A stretch of 64,000 nucleotides of DNA from Gnetum montanum. Taxonomy: Eukaryota; Streptophyta; Gnetopsida; Gnetales; Gnetaceae. Location: positions 561,956 to 625,955 of the forward strand of contig MNCI01023815.1 in NCBI GenBank assembly GCA_015680685.1, written 5' to 3'. The first letter of the stretch is position 1; the number at the start of each line of letters is the position of its first letter. This document shows positions 12,301 through 23,425 of the stretch, in pieces. The notes below the pieces were generated by a model. The model was not told the origin of the DNA. It made no database searches and worked only from the letters and a program-made list of their open reading frames with translations. The position numbers and the translations under genes were made by a program.

Positions 12301-12309
12301 CTCTCATCA

Positions 12310-12318
12310 TACCCCCAT
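12310..12318 (-). other. Polypurine tract of A
   Basis: ATGGGGGTA on the minus strand, immediately before the 3' LTR. Element B has GTGGGGGTA at the same place. Confidence 0.75.
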
Positions 12319-14218
12319 GACTGAATGAAAAATTATCCTCAAGTTCCTTACAAAATATTGGGAATGTATGGGATTATTGCCTAATTGACAACTGATGGTG
12401 GAATGGGATGACAAACTCAATGTGCCCAGTGAATAGATCAATAATCATATTACAACATTAGTGTTCATGACCATTATGATGAACACTCATACATAAATGA
12501 CATCCAAGCCTTTATTTGGCAGCTTGTAGAGAAAGAGAGAGAAAGAAAATGAAGCGTGTTGCCACCAATGCTAAGATCGCACCTTCCTTTGTTTATCCAT
12601 AGCCATGCCACCAGACTTGCTCCTTTTGCAAATGATCCAGTTCTGGTCCATCCTAAGTGCTTCCTCTAAGCCCAGTTCATTGTTTGTATGATCGCCATCT
12701 GCATATGCAACATAGTCACAAATGAGCAAGGATAGATAATCCACAATGTAGTCTCTACCTTGCCTTGATAAGAAGCACATTGGTTGAGTTGTGGTTATGG
12801 AAGAAACTGGTTCAGAGATTTATCACTGGTAACTACCCAAGCTGTAGGGGTTAGGCAATTAGTAAAATGAAAAAAATTAAAAAATTTATGCCAAGGCCCC
12901 CACGACTAAGAGTGAACATCTAATAGCTATAAGATGGAAAAATATGAGGAACAAGAAAGATGGGAAAAATAACAATGAAAATGCCAATAAAATGGATGAC
13001 ATGGATGGGGATGAAATAAGAAATGATTGATTGTAGGAAATTTTTAAGGAAAAGAAGTTAACAATTGCACCAAAAAAGGAATGCCAGTGGGTCCTCCCCA
13101 AAGCAGGCTCATGCGTTTTATGCGCTGACAAACCCACAAACCGAAGAGTCCGTAGGCTCTAGGAATGTCATTTAGAAGAAAGAGTTAAAATATTACCCAC
13201 AAGAATTCACCAAAGAAAAATAATGCATCAACCTAGAACGGACTAATGATAAAACCGGCAATGAGGTGGAAAATGGGAAGAAATATGGAGAGGAGAGAAT
13301 GGAATGGAATCCCAAGAATAAGGTTGTGTAAAGCCCCTTGTGTATTTCATGGTTAAGATAACCGAGTAGAACTCATCCCAAATCCATACTCAAACCAACC
13401 ACATTTAGTGACCTCACATCAACACACTTGACCAATCCATCCACCTGAAGCAACGAGAATGCTTCCACAAAGAGTCACCACCATTCCGAGGAGAGTAAGA
13501 TGGAGAAGCAGGAAGTGAGAAAGGGCCTTAGTTAGAGGGAACCTTTAGGCATGGGTAACATATCTTTCTAATTCCATAACCAGTGCTTGTAGCCCATATT
13601 GCTTTATTATGTCTAAGGGGTGTGCTTTGAATTCTCATACATTTTTTTTTGTTTGGGTGAGAACCACAGCATGCAAAGAATTATTTTATTCACTCAAATT
13701 CCCGATTTTGAACAATGTCAGAATGGTGGAAAACCCAAGAAAATGCATCGAAGCACCCAAGAGAATGGCCAACACAAATGCATCGAATCCCTTTGAAGTC
13801 ACACCCTTTTCATCCTTTGAGTCTTTCCTTGGTTTGGAAAGTACCCAACCACCAATTCATTAAAAGTTTACTTAGAAAAAGAGGGAGTGTATAGTTCCAA
13901 GCCAAAGGAGATCATAAAGTTGTATGGATGAGTGGACGGTGTGGACTCATTACCTATTTTACCAAAAGAACTATACCTTAATATCAACATCATAATTGAA
14001 GTGAAAAAACCAAACATTAGCAATCAATATGATATAATTCAATCCACCATCATGAGAACTTATTAGATGATGAATAAAAGTAAATCAAGCAATCAAACAA
14101 ATAGTAAAAATATGAACGATGGTGTAAAAAAAAAAAGTTGGAAAAATGTGTAAAAAAAAAATATGTGAAACAAAAATGTGTAAAAAAAAATTGAAAAAGA
14201 ACTAAGGGCCTAGAATGG
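12319..14218 (-). other. A 3' untranslated interval
   Basis: About 1.9 kb between the integrase and the polypurine tract. Short open frames occur (for example 12886-13137 and 13609-13863) but match nothing and have no shared style with the A genes. A run of TGTGTAAAAAAAA units occurs at 14120-14195. A long 3' spacer is usual for Athila elements, which may carry an env-like ORF here; I see none. Confidence 0.6.
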
Positions 14219-15420
14219 TTAGCATAGGTAGCCATCTCCCCCACGACTGAGTTGGAAGGAGGAGATTCGAAATAGTGAGCAAGGTTGTCCACTAATAGAG
14301 GTAGCATGTGTACTGGTTTTCCTAAGCTCATGAAAAGGTTTGGTTTGTTGCATGTTGGCCAACAATTTCTTGTCTGGGCTCTCAAGTTCGTATATTTTCA
14401 TGGCCCCTAAAGGAAAAGTTGTGTAAATAATATAAGGTCCTTCCCATAGTGTTTGAAATTTAGTATGTTGTGGCACATGTGTGGGATTCCAGTAGAGAAC
14501 CTTATCTCTTGGTTGATATTTAACTTTCCTAATCCTTAGGTCATGACATTGCTTATTGAATGCCTTGTGCAATTTGTTAAATGACTGGGCAACTAGTTGG
14601 TTTTTATCTAGCAAATTAAGGGTTACTAACCATTGTTTCTGTGCTAGGTCAAGGTCAAGGTTGAGGTCACATGTTGTGGATAGTGTACAGAGCTCAATTT
14701 GAATGGGAAATGTTGGTAATTCACTGTAGAATAACTCATAGGGAGAGTAGCCTGTAGGGAGTTTCCATGTGGAGCAGTATGCCCAAAGAGCATTATTTAG
14801 TTTAGTGCTCTAGTCTCACCTAGAATTGCTAATGGTTCTTGTTAATATCTTTGTAATCTCCCTATTGGTGACTTCTACTTGACCGTTCACTTAGGGGTGG
14901 TATGGTGTAGTCAATTTATGCTCAATCCCTAAGCATTGCATTAATTTCTGAAAAGTTACACCTGTGAAGTATGTACCATTACCTAAAATAAGTGAACACA
15001 ACACACCAAACCTATTTATGATTTGTTGTTGAACAAATCGTGTAGCTATAGATGATGTACAATCTTTAATAGCATCTACTTCGGCCCATTTTGTTAGGTA
15101 ATCAATGAAAACAATAATATAAGCTTTTCCATTGGACATTGGTGTTATCAACCCCATAAAATCAATTCCCAAATGTCGAAGGGTTCTAACAGTTGAATCC
15201 ATTGTTGTGGATCCTCCATTCTAGTAATCATTCCTCCATCACGTTGATAGTGCTCACAAGATTGGACAAAATGATGGGCGTCTTGAAATAATGTAGGCCA
15301 ATAATATCCTACAAGCAAGATCTTGATGGCTGCTCATCTCCTAGCGTAATGACCCCCACAAGGACCCTCATGAGCATCTTGGAGAACTCTCAGTTGATCT
15401 ATATCAGGAACACACCATCG
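14219..15420 (-). pseudogene. Element A integrase (broken, catalytic Asp lost)
   Basis: The zinc-binding part is near 15240-15400 (HEGPCGGHYARR, GYYWPTLFQDA, SCEHYQR; the third Cys is retained and the last is replaced by Tyr). The core at 14891-15202 has LGIDFMG with the first Asp, DYLTKWAEVDA, and LILGNGTYF where active integrases have SDNGT, so the second catalytic Asp is replaced by Gly. A stop follows YHP. The C-terminal domain at 14219-14614 has FNKLHKAFNKQ and VKYQPRDKVLYWN, then TLWEGPYII, the usual GPY/F module. Order and motifs are those of an Athila-type integrase; it cannot be catalytic as it stands. Confidence 0.85.
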
Positions 15421-15575
15421 AACCAAGCCATCGGGACACACTTTGTAAAGTCTCCCATCGATCTCCATAAAGTACTTGGCTCAATGAAGAAACTATTGTT
15501 TCTTTTAAAGGTTTAACTCTTGTGGTATTTTTTGTGTGAGGAGATAGGTAAGAATGCTATTGTACCAGTTTTTCT

Positions 15576-16063
15576 TCATGGTGATTGATTATTCACTACA
15601 CCAGCAAAGAGGAATTCATCAGGGAAATGATTAGAAATTGGATACTCATTCTCTTTGTTGTCCCATCGCAACCAAGATAAATGATCAACAACTACATTCT
15701 TGGTGCCCTTGCGATCGATCATCGTTAAATTAAACTCTTGTAAGATTACAAGCCATCGTATGATACAAGGGCCTACCATTGGCTTCTTCATGAGGAACCA
15801 AATTGCACTATGATCTGTATGTATATATACTTTATATCCTAGAAAATAGTGTCTAAATTTTTCTAGTGCAAACACTACAGTGATTAATTCTTTCTCTGTG
15901 GTAGTGTAGTTAAGTTTTGTACTAGTGATACTTCTACCTGCATAGTGGATGTAATAAGGATGCTTTTGGTCATCTAACTGTGTAAGTATGACTCCTAAAG
16001 CATAGTTGGACACGTCAATCATGATATGGAATGGTTTGGACCAGTTAGGAACTTGTAGAATGG
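15576..16063 (-). pseudogene. Element A RNase H (5' part cut off by T)
   Basis: The open frame 15576-16022 has MIDVSNYALGVIL (first catalytic Asp), LNYTTTEKELITVVFAL (Glu) and YKVYIHTDHSAIWFL (Asp), ending near DHLSWL. Just upstream, to 16063, another frame reads QVPNWSKPFHI, the usual RT-RNase H linker. The upstream half of this sentence, ETPI, ends exactly at 34167 on the other side of T, so the two parts were one reading frame before T inserted. Confidence 0.88.
16059..16063. other. Target-site duplication of T, left
   Basis: AATGG here and AATAG at 34167-34171: four of five bases match, the difference being a G/A transition. Confidence 0.7.
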
Positions 16064-16601
16064 TGTACCGTCCGAAATTGTCAACATAAGGCTGGAGAAA
16101 AAAAGAAAAAAAAAACGAATGCCAAAAGATCTCTGGAGAGATACAACTGACCCTACCTTCACATGAGGGTAAGCTAGAAAAATGAAGGTAGAGTGTCTTG
16201 GATGGTTTGCATGCAAATCAACCAAGGACTTCCCCGAGCGTATGCTATGGCCTGCGCTGGGGTTATCGTTGCCTAATGTAAAATGGAGAGCGTAATGCAA
16301 CTAGATGTAAACATGAATATAGTGTGTAAACGTAAACAAAATGTATGCAGAAACATGCAATAAAATGGAATAATGCAGACAATGAACCAGAATAGTACAA
16401 TGGAAGGAAAAAATGAAACTATGTTATATTAATTAACAAGATGTGCACCGGTCAAAACGTAGTTGCGCGTCTAGATTGCAAGTCAGACGTTAAGCCCTGA
16501 TGTGAGGTGTTTGCAGGCACTGGGGATCACGTGCGTCTAGGCTTAAGATTTTTGATTTCCTTTCTCCAATTTTTTTCCAACCCTGTTTATGTCAATGAAC
16601 A

Positions 16602-16614
16602 GGGTATTTATACA
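16602..16614 (-). promoter_or_regulatory. TATA box in T 3' LTR
   Basis: Minus-strand GTATAAATACCCT, about 1.2 kb into the LTR, so U3 is about 1.2 kb. The same box is at about 32964-32975 in the other LTR. Confidence 0.65.
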
Positions 16615-16959
16615 TTTTTCTAGGCATCGGGAGTAGGATTTGTGAATAAGATCAATGGCTGTGAGACGAGAGAAAAACGGATCATATGACAGGTGTTCGA
16701 TGTACAGCTGGGTGTCAACTAGATGTATTTAGGTAGACTGCATTCTAGACTAGATGCATTGTATCTTACAATGTGTTTTAGCTTGTGCAAGCTAGCTTAC
16801 GCCCATAGAAGCATGTACAATTTGTAGCGTAAGAGCTTGACTAGCTTAAAATGTGAAAAATTTACAGTGACTGATAATGTACAACAAGAGCATTTGACTC
16901 CAACTCACTTGGAATTTCTGAATCTATGGACTGACTGCTGCTGAAAGTGTTTTTGCTTC

Positions 16960-17790
16960 ACCAAGGTTGCCAACATGCTTTGATTTTGTCCTGGTGTGCC
17001 CTCAGTGTGTGTCTGAAATGATTTTGCTCGATCGTGACTAGTGCTTACATTGGAGTCACGTTGCCAGTGTCACCTCAGCATCACCTTAGTGTGACTTCAG
17101 CATGCATGACCAAAAATGATGCATTTTGTGTTAAAATTCCACCTTTAAGACTTGTTTTTGAAGTGTAACTGCTGCTTACCCTTGAGGGCATCCCGCATGT
17201 TTAATTTGAGCCTGTCTGTGCTTGGACTTAGGCCACTTTTGTTAACTCATGCTAAACTCACGCTGTCAGCATGACCTGGGCATGACCCCAATGTGACTCT
17301 GGCGTAAACAATAAGATTGTGTGGTTTTGGGGTCAAAATCTAAAGTTTTGGAGGCTAGGAGTTGCAATGATCATCAGTGAACTCCCAAGGTGTCTTGCAT
17401 TGCTCAGATTCAGATCGTTTCGGCTTGATTTTAAGGCTTTGAAAGTTACTCACACTACACTCATGCTGGACTCATGTTGGCAGTGTGACTTAGGCATGAC
17501 CTCAGCATGAGCAGCAAGATTTGTGCGAGTTTGACTTAAAACCTTGGATTATGGATGTTGAAGCTTGGAGTAGTCACCAGTGGGCCCCGAAGGGGCCTTG
17601 CCCATTCAAATTAGGACTATTTTGACATGATTTGGAGGCTCCAAAAGTTGTGCAGGCTGCACACATGTTGCACATATGCTACATGCACACTGATAACATG
17701 ACTTGAGCGTGACCTCGATGTGCATGACAAGATCATTGCACTTTAGTCTGATTTTTGAACTTCTAGATGTTGAAGCACAGGGTTGTTCTC
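16960..17790 (-). repeat. Degenerate ~205-bp tandem repeat in T U3
   Basis: At least four units, anchored by GTGAC or ATGAC phrases at about 17057, 17259, 17472 and 17687. Each carries two or three AGC(G/A)TGACCTC-like motifs, then a TTTGAxTT..ACCTT..GxAG segment and a GGAGGCT..AAAGTT segment. A weaker fifth unit is near 16965. The same array is in the right LTR (about 33330-34130). Confidence 0.75.
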
Positions 17791-17827
17791 GTTTCAAAGT
17801 GTTAAGCTGAATTTTTGTGATGTTTCA

Positions 17828-17840
17828 TTGGCCCCTCTTT
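17828..17840 (-). other. Polypurine tract of T
   Basis: Minus-strand AAAGAGGGGCCAA abutting the 3' LTR start. Confidence 0.75.
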
Positions 17841-19330
17841 GTTGACGCCTAGCAGAATCCACCTGAGAGGCATTGACAAAGAAGTACAAAACACCACGAT
17901 CGACCTGGCATCAAGCATTGTCTGTTGGCCCCTAGGCAGATGTCATTGCACGATGTTCAAAAGTACATTGGATTGAGGGAATGTGGTTCAAGATGCAAGG
18001 GATCAGTTGGGGGATTAGGGATTGATCAAAGGATGTCATTGTTTGAACTGTGGGAGAGGAATTTTCTCATGTGAATGAGCTAGGTTTTGGTCCTTGTCAA
18101 CAGCCAATGTATAGCAGACTCGGAACCAAGGCATAGGAGGTGCGTTCTTTGGGGAAACGAGACCCTTGTGTCATGTTTAAGGGAGCTCATTGTAAATAGC
18201 CAAAGCCACATGATGATGTGCAACATGATCAATTGAGACACAAGTGTTTTTCCAAGATAATTGCCTTCTCACCTGGGGCTTATATGAGAAGAGCCAATGG
18301 TATTTAGTGTATGATGTCAATGGGGTCATGAAGACCTTTTCCAGGCATTTTGCTCTTTGACCTTTTTGTTCTTTCTCTTTTTTTCTTTTGTTTCTTCTTT
18401 TTTCTTTTGTTTTTGCTTTCTGTTTGTTTTTGTTTTCTTTTTGGTCTTTTTTGAAAGAGCTTTCTTTCAGTGCTGTGCTCATGCTCATGCGCTTGCATTT
18501 GTATCATGTACCGTGCATTGTGTTTTGCGTTGCAACTGCTTAGAGAATCACAGTGTGCAAAAGTGTATCAAGAGCTTCGGGTGAGTAGGATACGATGTAT
18601 CCAAGGGATGCAATTGAACAGGATAAGGGGGCATGATGGGGAATAGGAAATGTATCAAGAGTTGGGGATGTACTTATGAATGGATTGATTAACCCGGTTG
18701 CATGCGTTAGGAAGAATGTGATACCCTATCATCATGATGAAGTGCATCTATGCACGAACGCCTTAGGCGTGTCATCCTGCAAACACAATTCTAAGGGGAT
18801 AAGAAAACCACATATGATTCAGTTAGCTAAACAATTTAAACTTGAATGGAGCCATTGGGATGGATGCATCATGTGGAGTTTCAAGACAAACAGAATCTTG
18901 AACAGCATCATTTTTATCAAGGTCTATGTGACAAATCATACGGTAGGTTTTTGGTGAGCACATACAACCGATTGCAGTAACATGTCTTTTCAAATAACGC
19001 CAGGTTGTTAATGATATCACCAGTTTGTAGTCTTAGCAGACTGTTGTGGATTAGTTTCATGTCATAATCCTTTGGACGTCGCCAGTTTATCGTCATAGTG
19101 GATGGTGTAGTGCTAGTTTATAGTCGAAGCGGACTATGAAGAGGCAAGCTAGTTTATAGTCTTAGTAGACTCTGGTGGACAATCGTGGTAGTTTAGTGTC
19201 ATACCAGATAGAGCTTTGTGGTGTCAGTTTATTGTCATGACATCAGGACGTTCTATGGTGCTAGTTTTAAGTCATAGCTCCAGGACTATTCTGTGGTATT
19301 AGTTTTAGGTCATGATGCCAAGACCAAAAT
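17841..19330 (-). other. T 3' untranslated region
   Basis: It lies between the integrase and the polypurine tract. It holds a ~100-bp plus-strand T/C-rich tract (18355-18450) and a ~37-bp tandem array (19022-19330). Lys-rich or Phe-rich translations over the T/C tract are products of low complexity, not genes. The open frame 18676-18957 is unmatched. Confidence 0.7.
19022..19330. repeat. ~37-bp tandem array, about eight units
   Basis: Units begin CAGTTTGTAGTC, CAGTTTATCGTCAT, TAGTTTATAGTC (twice), TAGTTTAGTGTCAT, CAGTTTATTGTCAT, TAGTTTTAAGTCAT and TAGTTTTAGGTCAT, with spacings of roughly 31-60 bp, mostly 36-38. Consensus YAGTTTAWWGTCAT. The motif also occurs at 22932-22945 and 28627-28640, on either side of the antisense block of T. 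Confidence 0.8.
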
Positions 19331-20430
19331 GTACCTTAGGCTCATCAGACGTAGTATGGTTTTAGGTACATGTAATTTGTAGGATTAGCAAACTCGTTTC
19401 TATCCATGTCAACGAGTTTGAATGCCTCGTTATTGTATGCCTTGGCGACTAAGGCCCTTCCCAGTTAGCTGAGAATTTATCTGAGTGTTCGCGGACCACC
19501 TTAAGAACTATGTCACCTTCCTTGATTGGGCACTTATGTGGATTGTGTTGATGCTATCGCCGTTGTTGTTTCTGATACCATTCAATTTGATCAAGTGCTC
19601 GTACCCTTTGTTCTTCCACCAAGTCAAGGTCAACACTGCGTAGCTCATTGTTTTGGCTTTCATCGAGGAGGCTAGAGAGTGTTATCTGCAACGAGGGAAC
19701 CTGTAACTCCAAAGGTAACATAGCTTCAAACCTGTATATGAGGCTATATGGTGTTTTACCTGTGGACGTTCGATGTGTTGTTCAGTATGCCCATAATGCA
19801 TAGATTAACTACTCATGCCATCGTCTCTTGCTCTGATTCAACATCTTTTTGAGCATCATGATGACCGTTTTGTTCATAGACTCTACTTGGCCATTGCTCT
19901 GTGGGTAATATGGTGATGAGAATGAGTGTTTAATAACTAGGCTTTCACAGAAGCTTTTAGTATCTATATTGCTGAACTGTGGCCCATTATTGGTGACTAT
20001 GGTTATCGAGATACCAAAACGGGTCATGATGTTTTCTAATATGAAATTGCAAACATGTTTAGATGTGGTTTTCCTAAGGGGAATAACTTCTACCCATTTT
20101 GTGAAATATTCGGTTGCAGTGATAATGAAGCTATGTCTTGCTGAAGATGGTGGCGTTATTGGCCCAATGATGTCTAATCCCCATCTTTGTAATGGCCATG
20201 TGATTTGTGTAGTATGCAACTCATTAGGTGGCACATGTATTAGGTTACGATGTCTTTGGCAAATGTTACATTTCCTAACCCTGGAGAAGCAATCGTACTC
20301 CATGTGTGTCCAATAGTAGCCCAAACATCTAATTTTCATTGCCATTACGTTGGGTGCTATATGTCCTCTGCAAAGTCCTTCGTGAATCTGTTCCACGTTA
20401 TTTGACCATTGATGCTATTAACGCACACTA
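19331..20430 (-). pseudogene. Element T integrase (catalytic Asp lost)
   Basis: The open frame 19809-20396 begins IHEGLCRGHIAPN with the zinc-binding His pair and KCNICQRH with the Cys pair. The core has GLDIIGP (first Asp), ATEYFTKWVEVIPLR, and IVTNNGPQF where SDNGT/Q is expected, so the second catalytic Asp is Asn. The Glu is kept in YPQSNGQVESMNK. The C-terminal part (19331-19640) continues in other frames with RVRALDQIEWYQKQQRR, CPIKEGDIVLKVV and a degenerate GPY-like region. Normal position for a Tat integrase, directly after the second RNase H. Not catalytically intact. Confidence 0.87.
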
Positions 20431-20587
20431 ACAGAATGCCTTCATAGGATCTGCGACATAATGTGTCTCCTATTAATGCATATTTCCGAGAGCATTTTCG
20501 CACCGCGTATTTTTGAGCACTCATCAAATGTTGTGGCGGTTTGCCTTGTAGAAGGTACTCTTTTATGTCATCATACCATTCTATTGC

Positions 20588-21090
20588 TTATGTAGTGTTG
20601 ACAGATGCTATGGGTATTTCATTGGGAGCATCAGTTATAGGTTTGGAAAAATTTGTTATAGAACGAGGCAACGCATGGAACATCTCAGGTATCATGTTTA
20701 AGGCTAGTGTAGCAAGTGCATCGGTGATGGTATTTTCATTCCTAGGAACATGTTGCACATCTACGTTGATTAATTGTTTTAGCAAGTGTTTAGTCAGGTC
20801 ATGGTATGGTTGCAAATGAGAAGCCTTGCATGCGTAAACCTCTGTGACTTGATTGATTACTAACTGTGAGTCACCTCGAACTACGAGATGTGTGATTCCC
20901 AAAGTTAGTGTTGCTATAAGTCCTCTACGAAGACTTTCGTACTCTGCCACATTGTTGGTACAAGGGAAGGTTAGTTGATAGGCAAAGGGTCGAATTTCTC
21001 AAAAGGGATACGTTATGATGGCTACAACAGTTCCTCCTTGGGAAGTTGAAGCTCCATCAGAGTAAAGGATTGCATCGTAGTTATTAGGCA
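20588..21090 (-). pseudogene. Second (archaeal-type) RNase H of T
   Basis: The minus strand reads DGASTSQGG (first catalytic Asp), then CTNNVAEYESLRRGL (Glu), LVVRGDSQLVINQV (Asp) and VQHVPRNENTITDALATLA (last Asp). These four motifs are the D-E-D-D set of the extra RNase H found between RT-RNase H and integrase in Tat-lineage elements. The open part is 20588-20950; one stop lies upstream. It is the main reason for the Tat assignment. Confidence 0.85.
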
Positions 21091-21129
21091 CAATGTTGAT
21101 GTGGTTGATGCTCTCATCAGGGAATTCAG

Positions 21130-22816
21130 GATTGATTGTCGCTTGATCTTATGTTGGTGAAGCGGTCAATTGATTGACTACTGCTTGACCTTTAGTGGAG
21201 GATTGAGTTACATAGCGTAGGTCAAACTCACCGATCATCGCTTTCCATCTAGCTATCCTACTTGATTCATAGATGTTGTTAGTGATAGCTCGAAGCACAT
21301 TATCTTTGCAAATGATATAGACTTGGTTACAGAAGAGATAATGTCACCATTTCTTCAAGGAAAAGACTAGGGTAAGACATGATCTCTCCACATTGTTGTA
21401 TCGTTGTTCGTAGGCAATTAAGACATGGCTTAAATAGTAAATGGGGATCTGGATTCCATCTTATCATTTTTGGCAAAGCATGGATGCAATAGATGAATTA
21501 GATGTCATGAGGTAAATGTAAAAGGGTTTATGACTTTGCAGGGGATGAACTATCGGCAGTTGAGCCAGCTCCATTTTTATGTTTTCAAATGCTTCCTGGC
21601 ACTGTTGAATCCATTGGAAATGCACAATCTTTCATAGTAAATGTTGCATGGGTTTCAACTTATTTGTCAGTTTTACGATAAAGTGTCTGGTGAATTGTAG
21701 TCTACCTTGTAGACCACGTAATTCAGTGAGGTTCCTAGGTGGTTGCATACTAGTTATTGCTTTAATCTTATCAAGGTCTACTTGTATCCCTATTTCAGAG
21801 ACTATGAAGCCAAGCATTTTGCCCGTTTTAACCCCAAAGACACATTTCTTTGGATTAAGTCTGAGGTCATGTTTGAGAAAACATTTGAGCACTAAGTCTA
21901 GATCCTTTACATGTTGCTTAGTTGTTTTAGACTTGACCGTGATGTCATCTACATAATCATTGAGCAAATCAAGCATGTAATCGCTAAATATGTATGTCAT
22001 TGCTCGTTGATACGTAGCACCTGCATTTTTGAGACCGAATGACATCATTGTGTAGCAGAATGTGCCCCAAGGCATTGTAAAGGTTGTCCTGAGTTGGTGT
22101 TCTAGGTTGATCCTAATTTGGTTGTATCCTGAGAATCTGTCCATAAAGGATAACAGTGCATGACCAGCAGTTGAGTCAACAAGTTGATCGATACTAAGTA
22201 GCGAGAAATCATCCTTTATAGTGGCTATGTTGAGATGATGAAAATCGATGCATATACGGATGCTACCATTTTTCTTAGGGACAACAACAATGTTAGATAC
22301 CTAGTCTACATAGTCAACAACTCAGATGAAATCGGCTTGGTAAAGTTTCGTGATTTCATTTCAAACTGCCAATGCTACCTCAGGTTTAACTTTTCATGCC
22401 TTTTGCTTTACTAGTTTGATTTTTTCATCAAGGATAATGTTGTGTTGTACAATTTGAGGGTCCAACCCTAGCATGTCAGTATATGACCATGTGAATGTTT
22501 TGACATTGTCTTTTAGTACTTGAATAATGTCATTAGCGAGTTAAGGATTCAATAGGGAACTTAGTTTCAGTGTTCTAGGTTCGTCATTGGTTGTCATAAT
22601 GGGGACTTCAACGAGAGGATCTTCAGTGATGTTGTCAGCCTCTAGGTCTAAATTTTTAGTCATACCCTCAGGGCAGTTTGATGTTTCTTAAGTGGATGCC
22701 ACGAAATTAGCATAAGCAGATGAGTCTAGATCTAAGGATTCTAGATTAATCGCTCTTTTTATGGCCCCATGTGGTCCATTGATAGACAATGTTGAAAAGA
22801 GGTTCTTGTCGTCCAT
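21130..22816 (-). pseudogene. Element T reverse transcriptase and first RNase H
   Basis: The pol frame starts at an ATG at 22816 (MDDKNLFSTLSINGPHG). The N-terminal region has RTLKLSSLLNP and MLGLDPQIV. The fingers and palm follow, with the open part 21632-22144 reading MDRFSGYNQI, MSFGLKNAGATYQRAM and the intact catalytic NDYVDDITVKSK. The RNase H at 21150-21560 has SHVLIAYEQRYNNVER and LVFSLKKW, then ARWKAMIGEFDL. Several stops interrupt the frame. An AG acceptor-like site at 22840-22841 just upstream suggests pol may be expressed from a spliced RNA, as known for Ogre. Confidence 0.85.
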
Positions 22817-23261
22817 ATGCTTGCTCCTGCCAGTTTAAACTGGGGGCAATGTGAGCAAGATTCTTTGACTAGGGAGTTGTATGTAAAATAGCTTTGTGTA
22901 ATTAATTCACATCCTGATGCAAGTATAATGGTAGTTTAATGTCATGCCTGGACCACATGGGAATTTTAGGCCATACCAGGCCACACATGGCATTCATGTT
23001 TTGTGTGAATAATAGTGTTATGATTTTTTATGATTTCATAGATTTTTGGTCCTCATGCTTTTTTTTTTTGGCTTATGCCTTACCTCATAAGATATGATAT
23101 GCATAAAAAAAAGAAGAAACTATCCTGAGAACATGAAAATGGAAACAAAGTAAATGATAATAATAAATAAATAAAAAGGAACAACATAAAATAAAAAGCA
23201 CAATGTAAAATAAAAAAAAGAGTGGAATAAATTGAACCAGGGGTGAAAAAGGAATTTTGAA

Positions 23262-23425
23262 GTGGGTAGCGTGAGTTAGTGTTAGTAGCGTGAGCGACTA
23301 GGTGCATAGCGTAGCATGAGCTATAGGGCGTGCAAGGCAGCGTGAGCAATAGGGCAGGGCAGTGTGAGCAACAGGGGGTGCAAGGTGACATGAGCAACAG
23401 GGTGTGCAAGGTAGTGTGAGAAAAA
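23262..23425. repeat. ~27-bp GCGTGAGCAA minisatellite
   Basis: Imperfect tandem copies of AGGGNGTGCAAGGCAGCGTG followed by AGCAAC, with further looser AGCGTGAGC units at 23262-23330. Confidence 0.8.

Larger units (their letters stand above)
11376..12309 (-). repeat. 3' LTR of element A (934 bp)
   Basis: It starts TGATGAGCGACG and ends GCTCTCATCA in plus coordinates, and matches 38574-39482 along its length. It has four copies of a ~34-bp palindromic U3 repeat against three in the right LTR, which accounts for most of the length difference. Many differences between the copies are C/T or G/A changes. Confidence 0.92.
16064..17827 (-). repeat. 3' LTR of element T (1764 bp)
   Basis: It starts TGTACCGTCCGAAA and ends GATGTTTCA; the partner at 32427-34166 starts TGTACTGTTCGAAA and ends GGTGTTTCA. 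The copies align throughout with mostly C/T and G/A differences, often at CG sites. The U3 holds a ~205-bp tandem repeat and a TATA box. Confidence 0.92.

Noticed and set aside
12886-13137. Possible env-like ORF in the A 3' region
   Set aside because: A hydrophobic stretch exists but the frame is short, with no signal or transmembrane layout typical of Athila env-like proteins.
14050-14385. Open frame with Phe-rich tail over the A integrase end
   Set aside because: Shadow frame of the integrase C-terminus plus a T/A-run region.
18177-18584. Lys-rich and Phe-rich open frames
   Set aside because: They are translations of a T/C-rich tract on either strand; low complexity, no homology pattern.
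19969-20316. Plus-strand open frame of 115 residues
   Set aside because: Antisense shadow of the T integrase, whose minus-strand motifs are clear.
22831-22860. AAACTGGGGGCAATGTGAG read as a plus-strand polypurine tract and LTR start
   Set aside because: The left side is minus-strand T pol, there is no plus-strand internal region and no matching second LTR; an acceptor site on the minus strand fits better.
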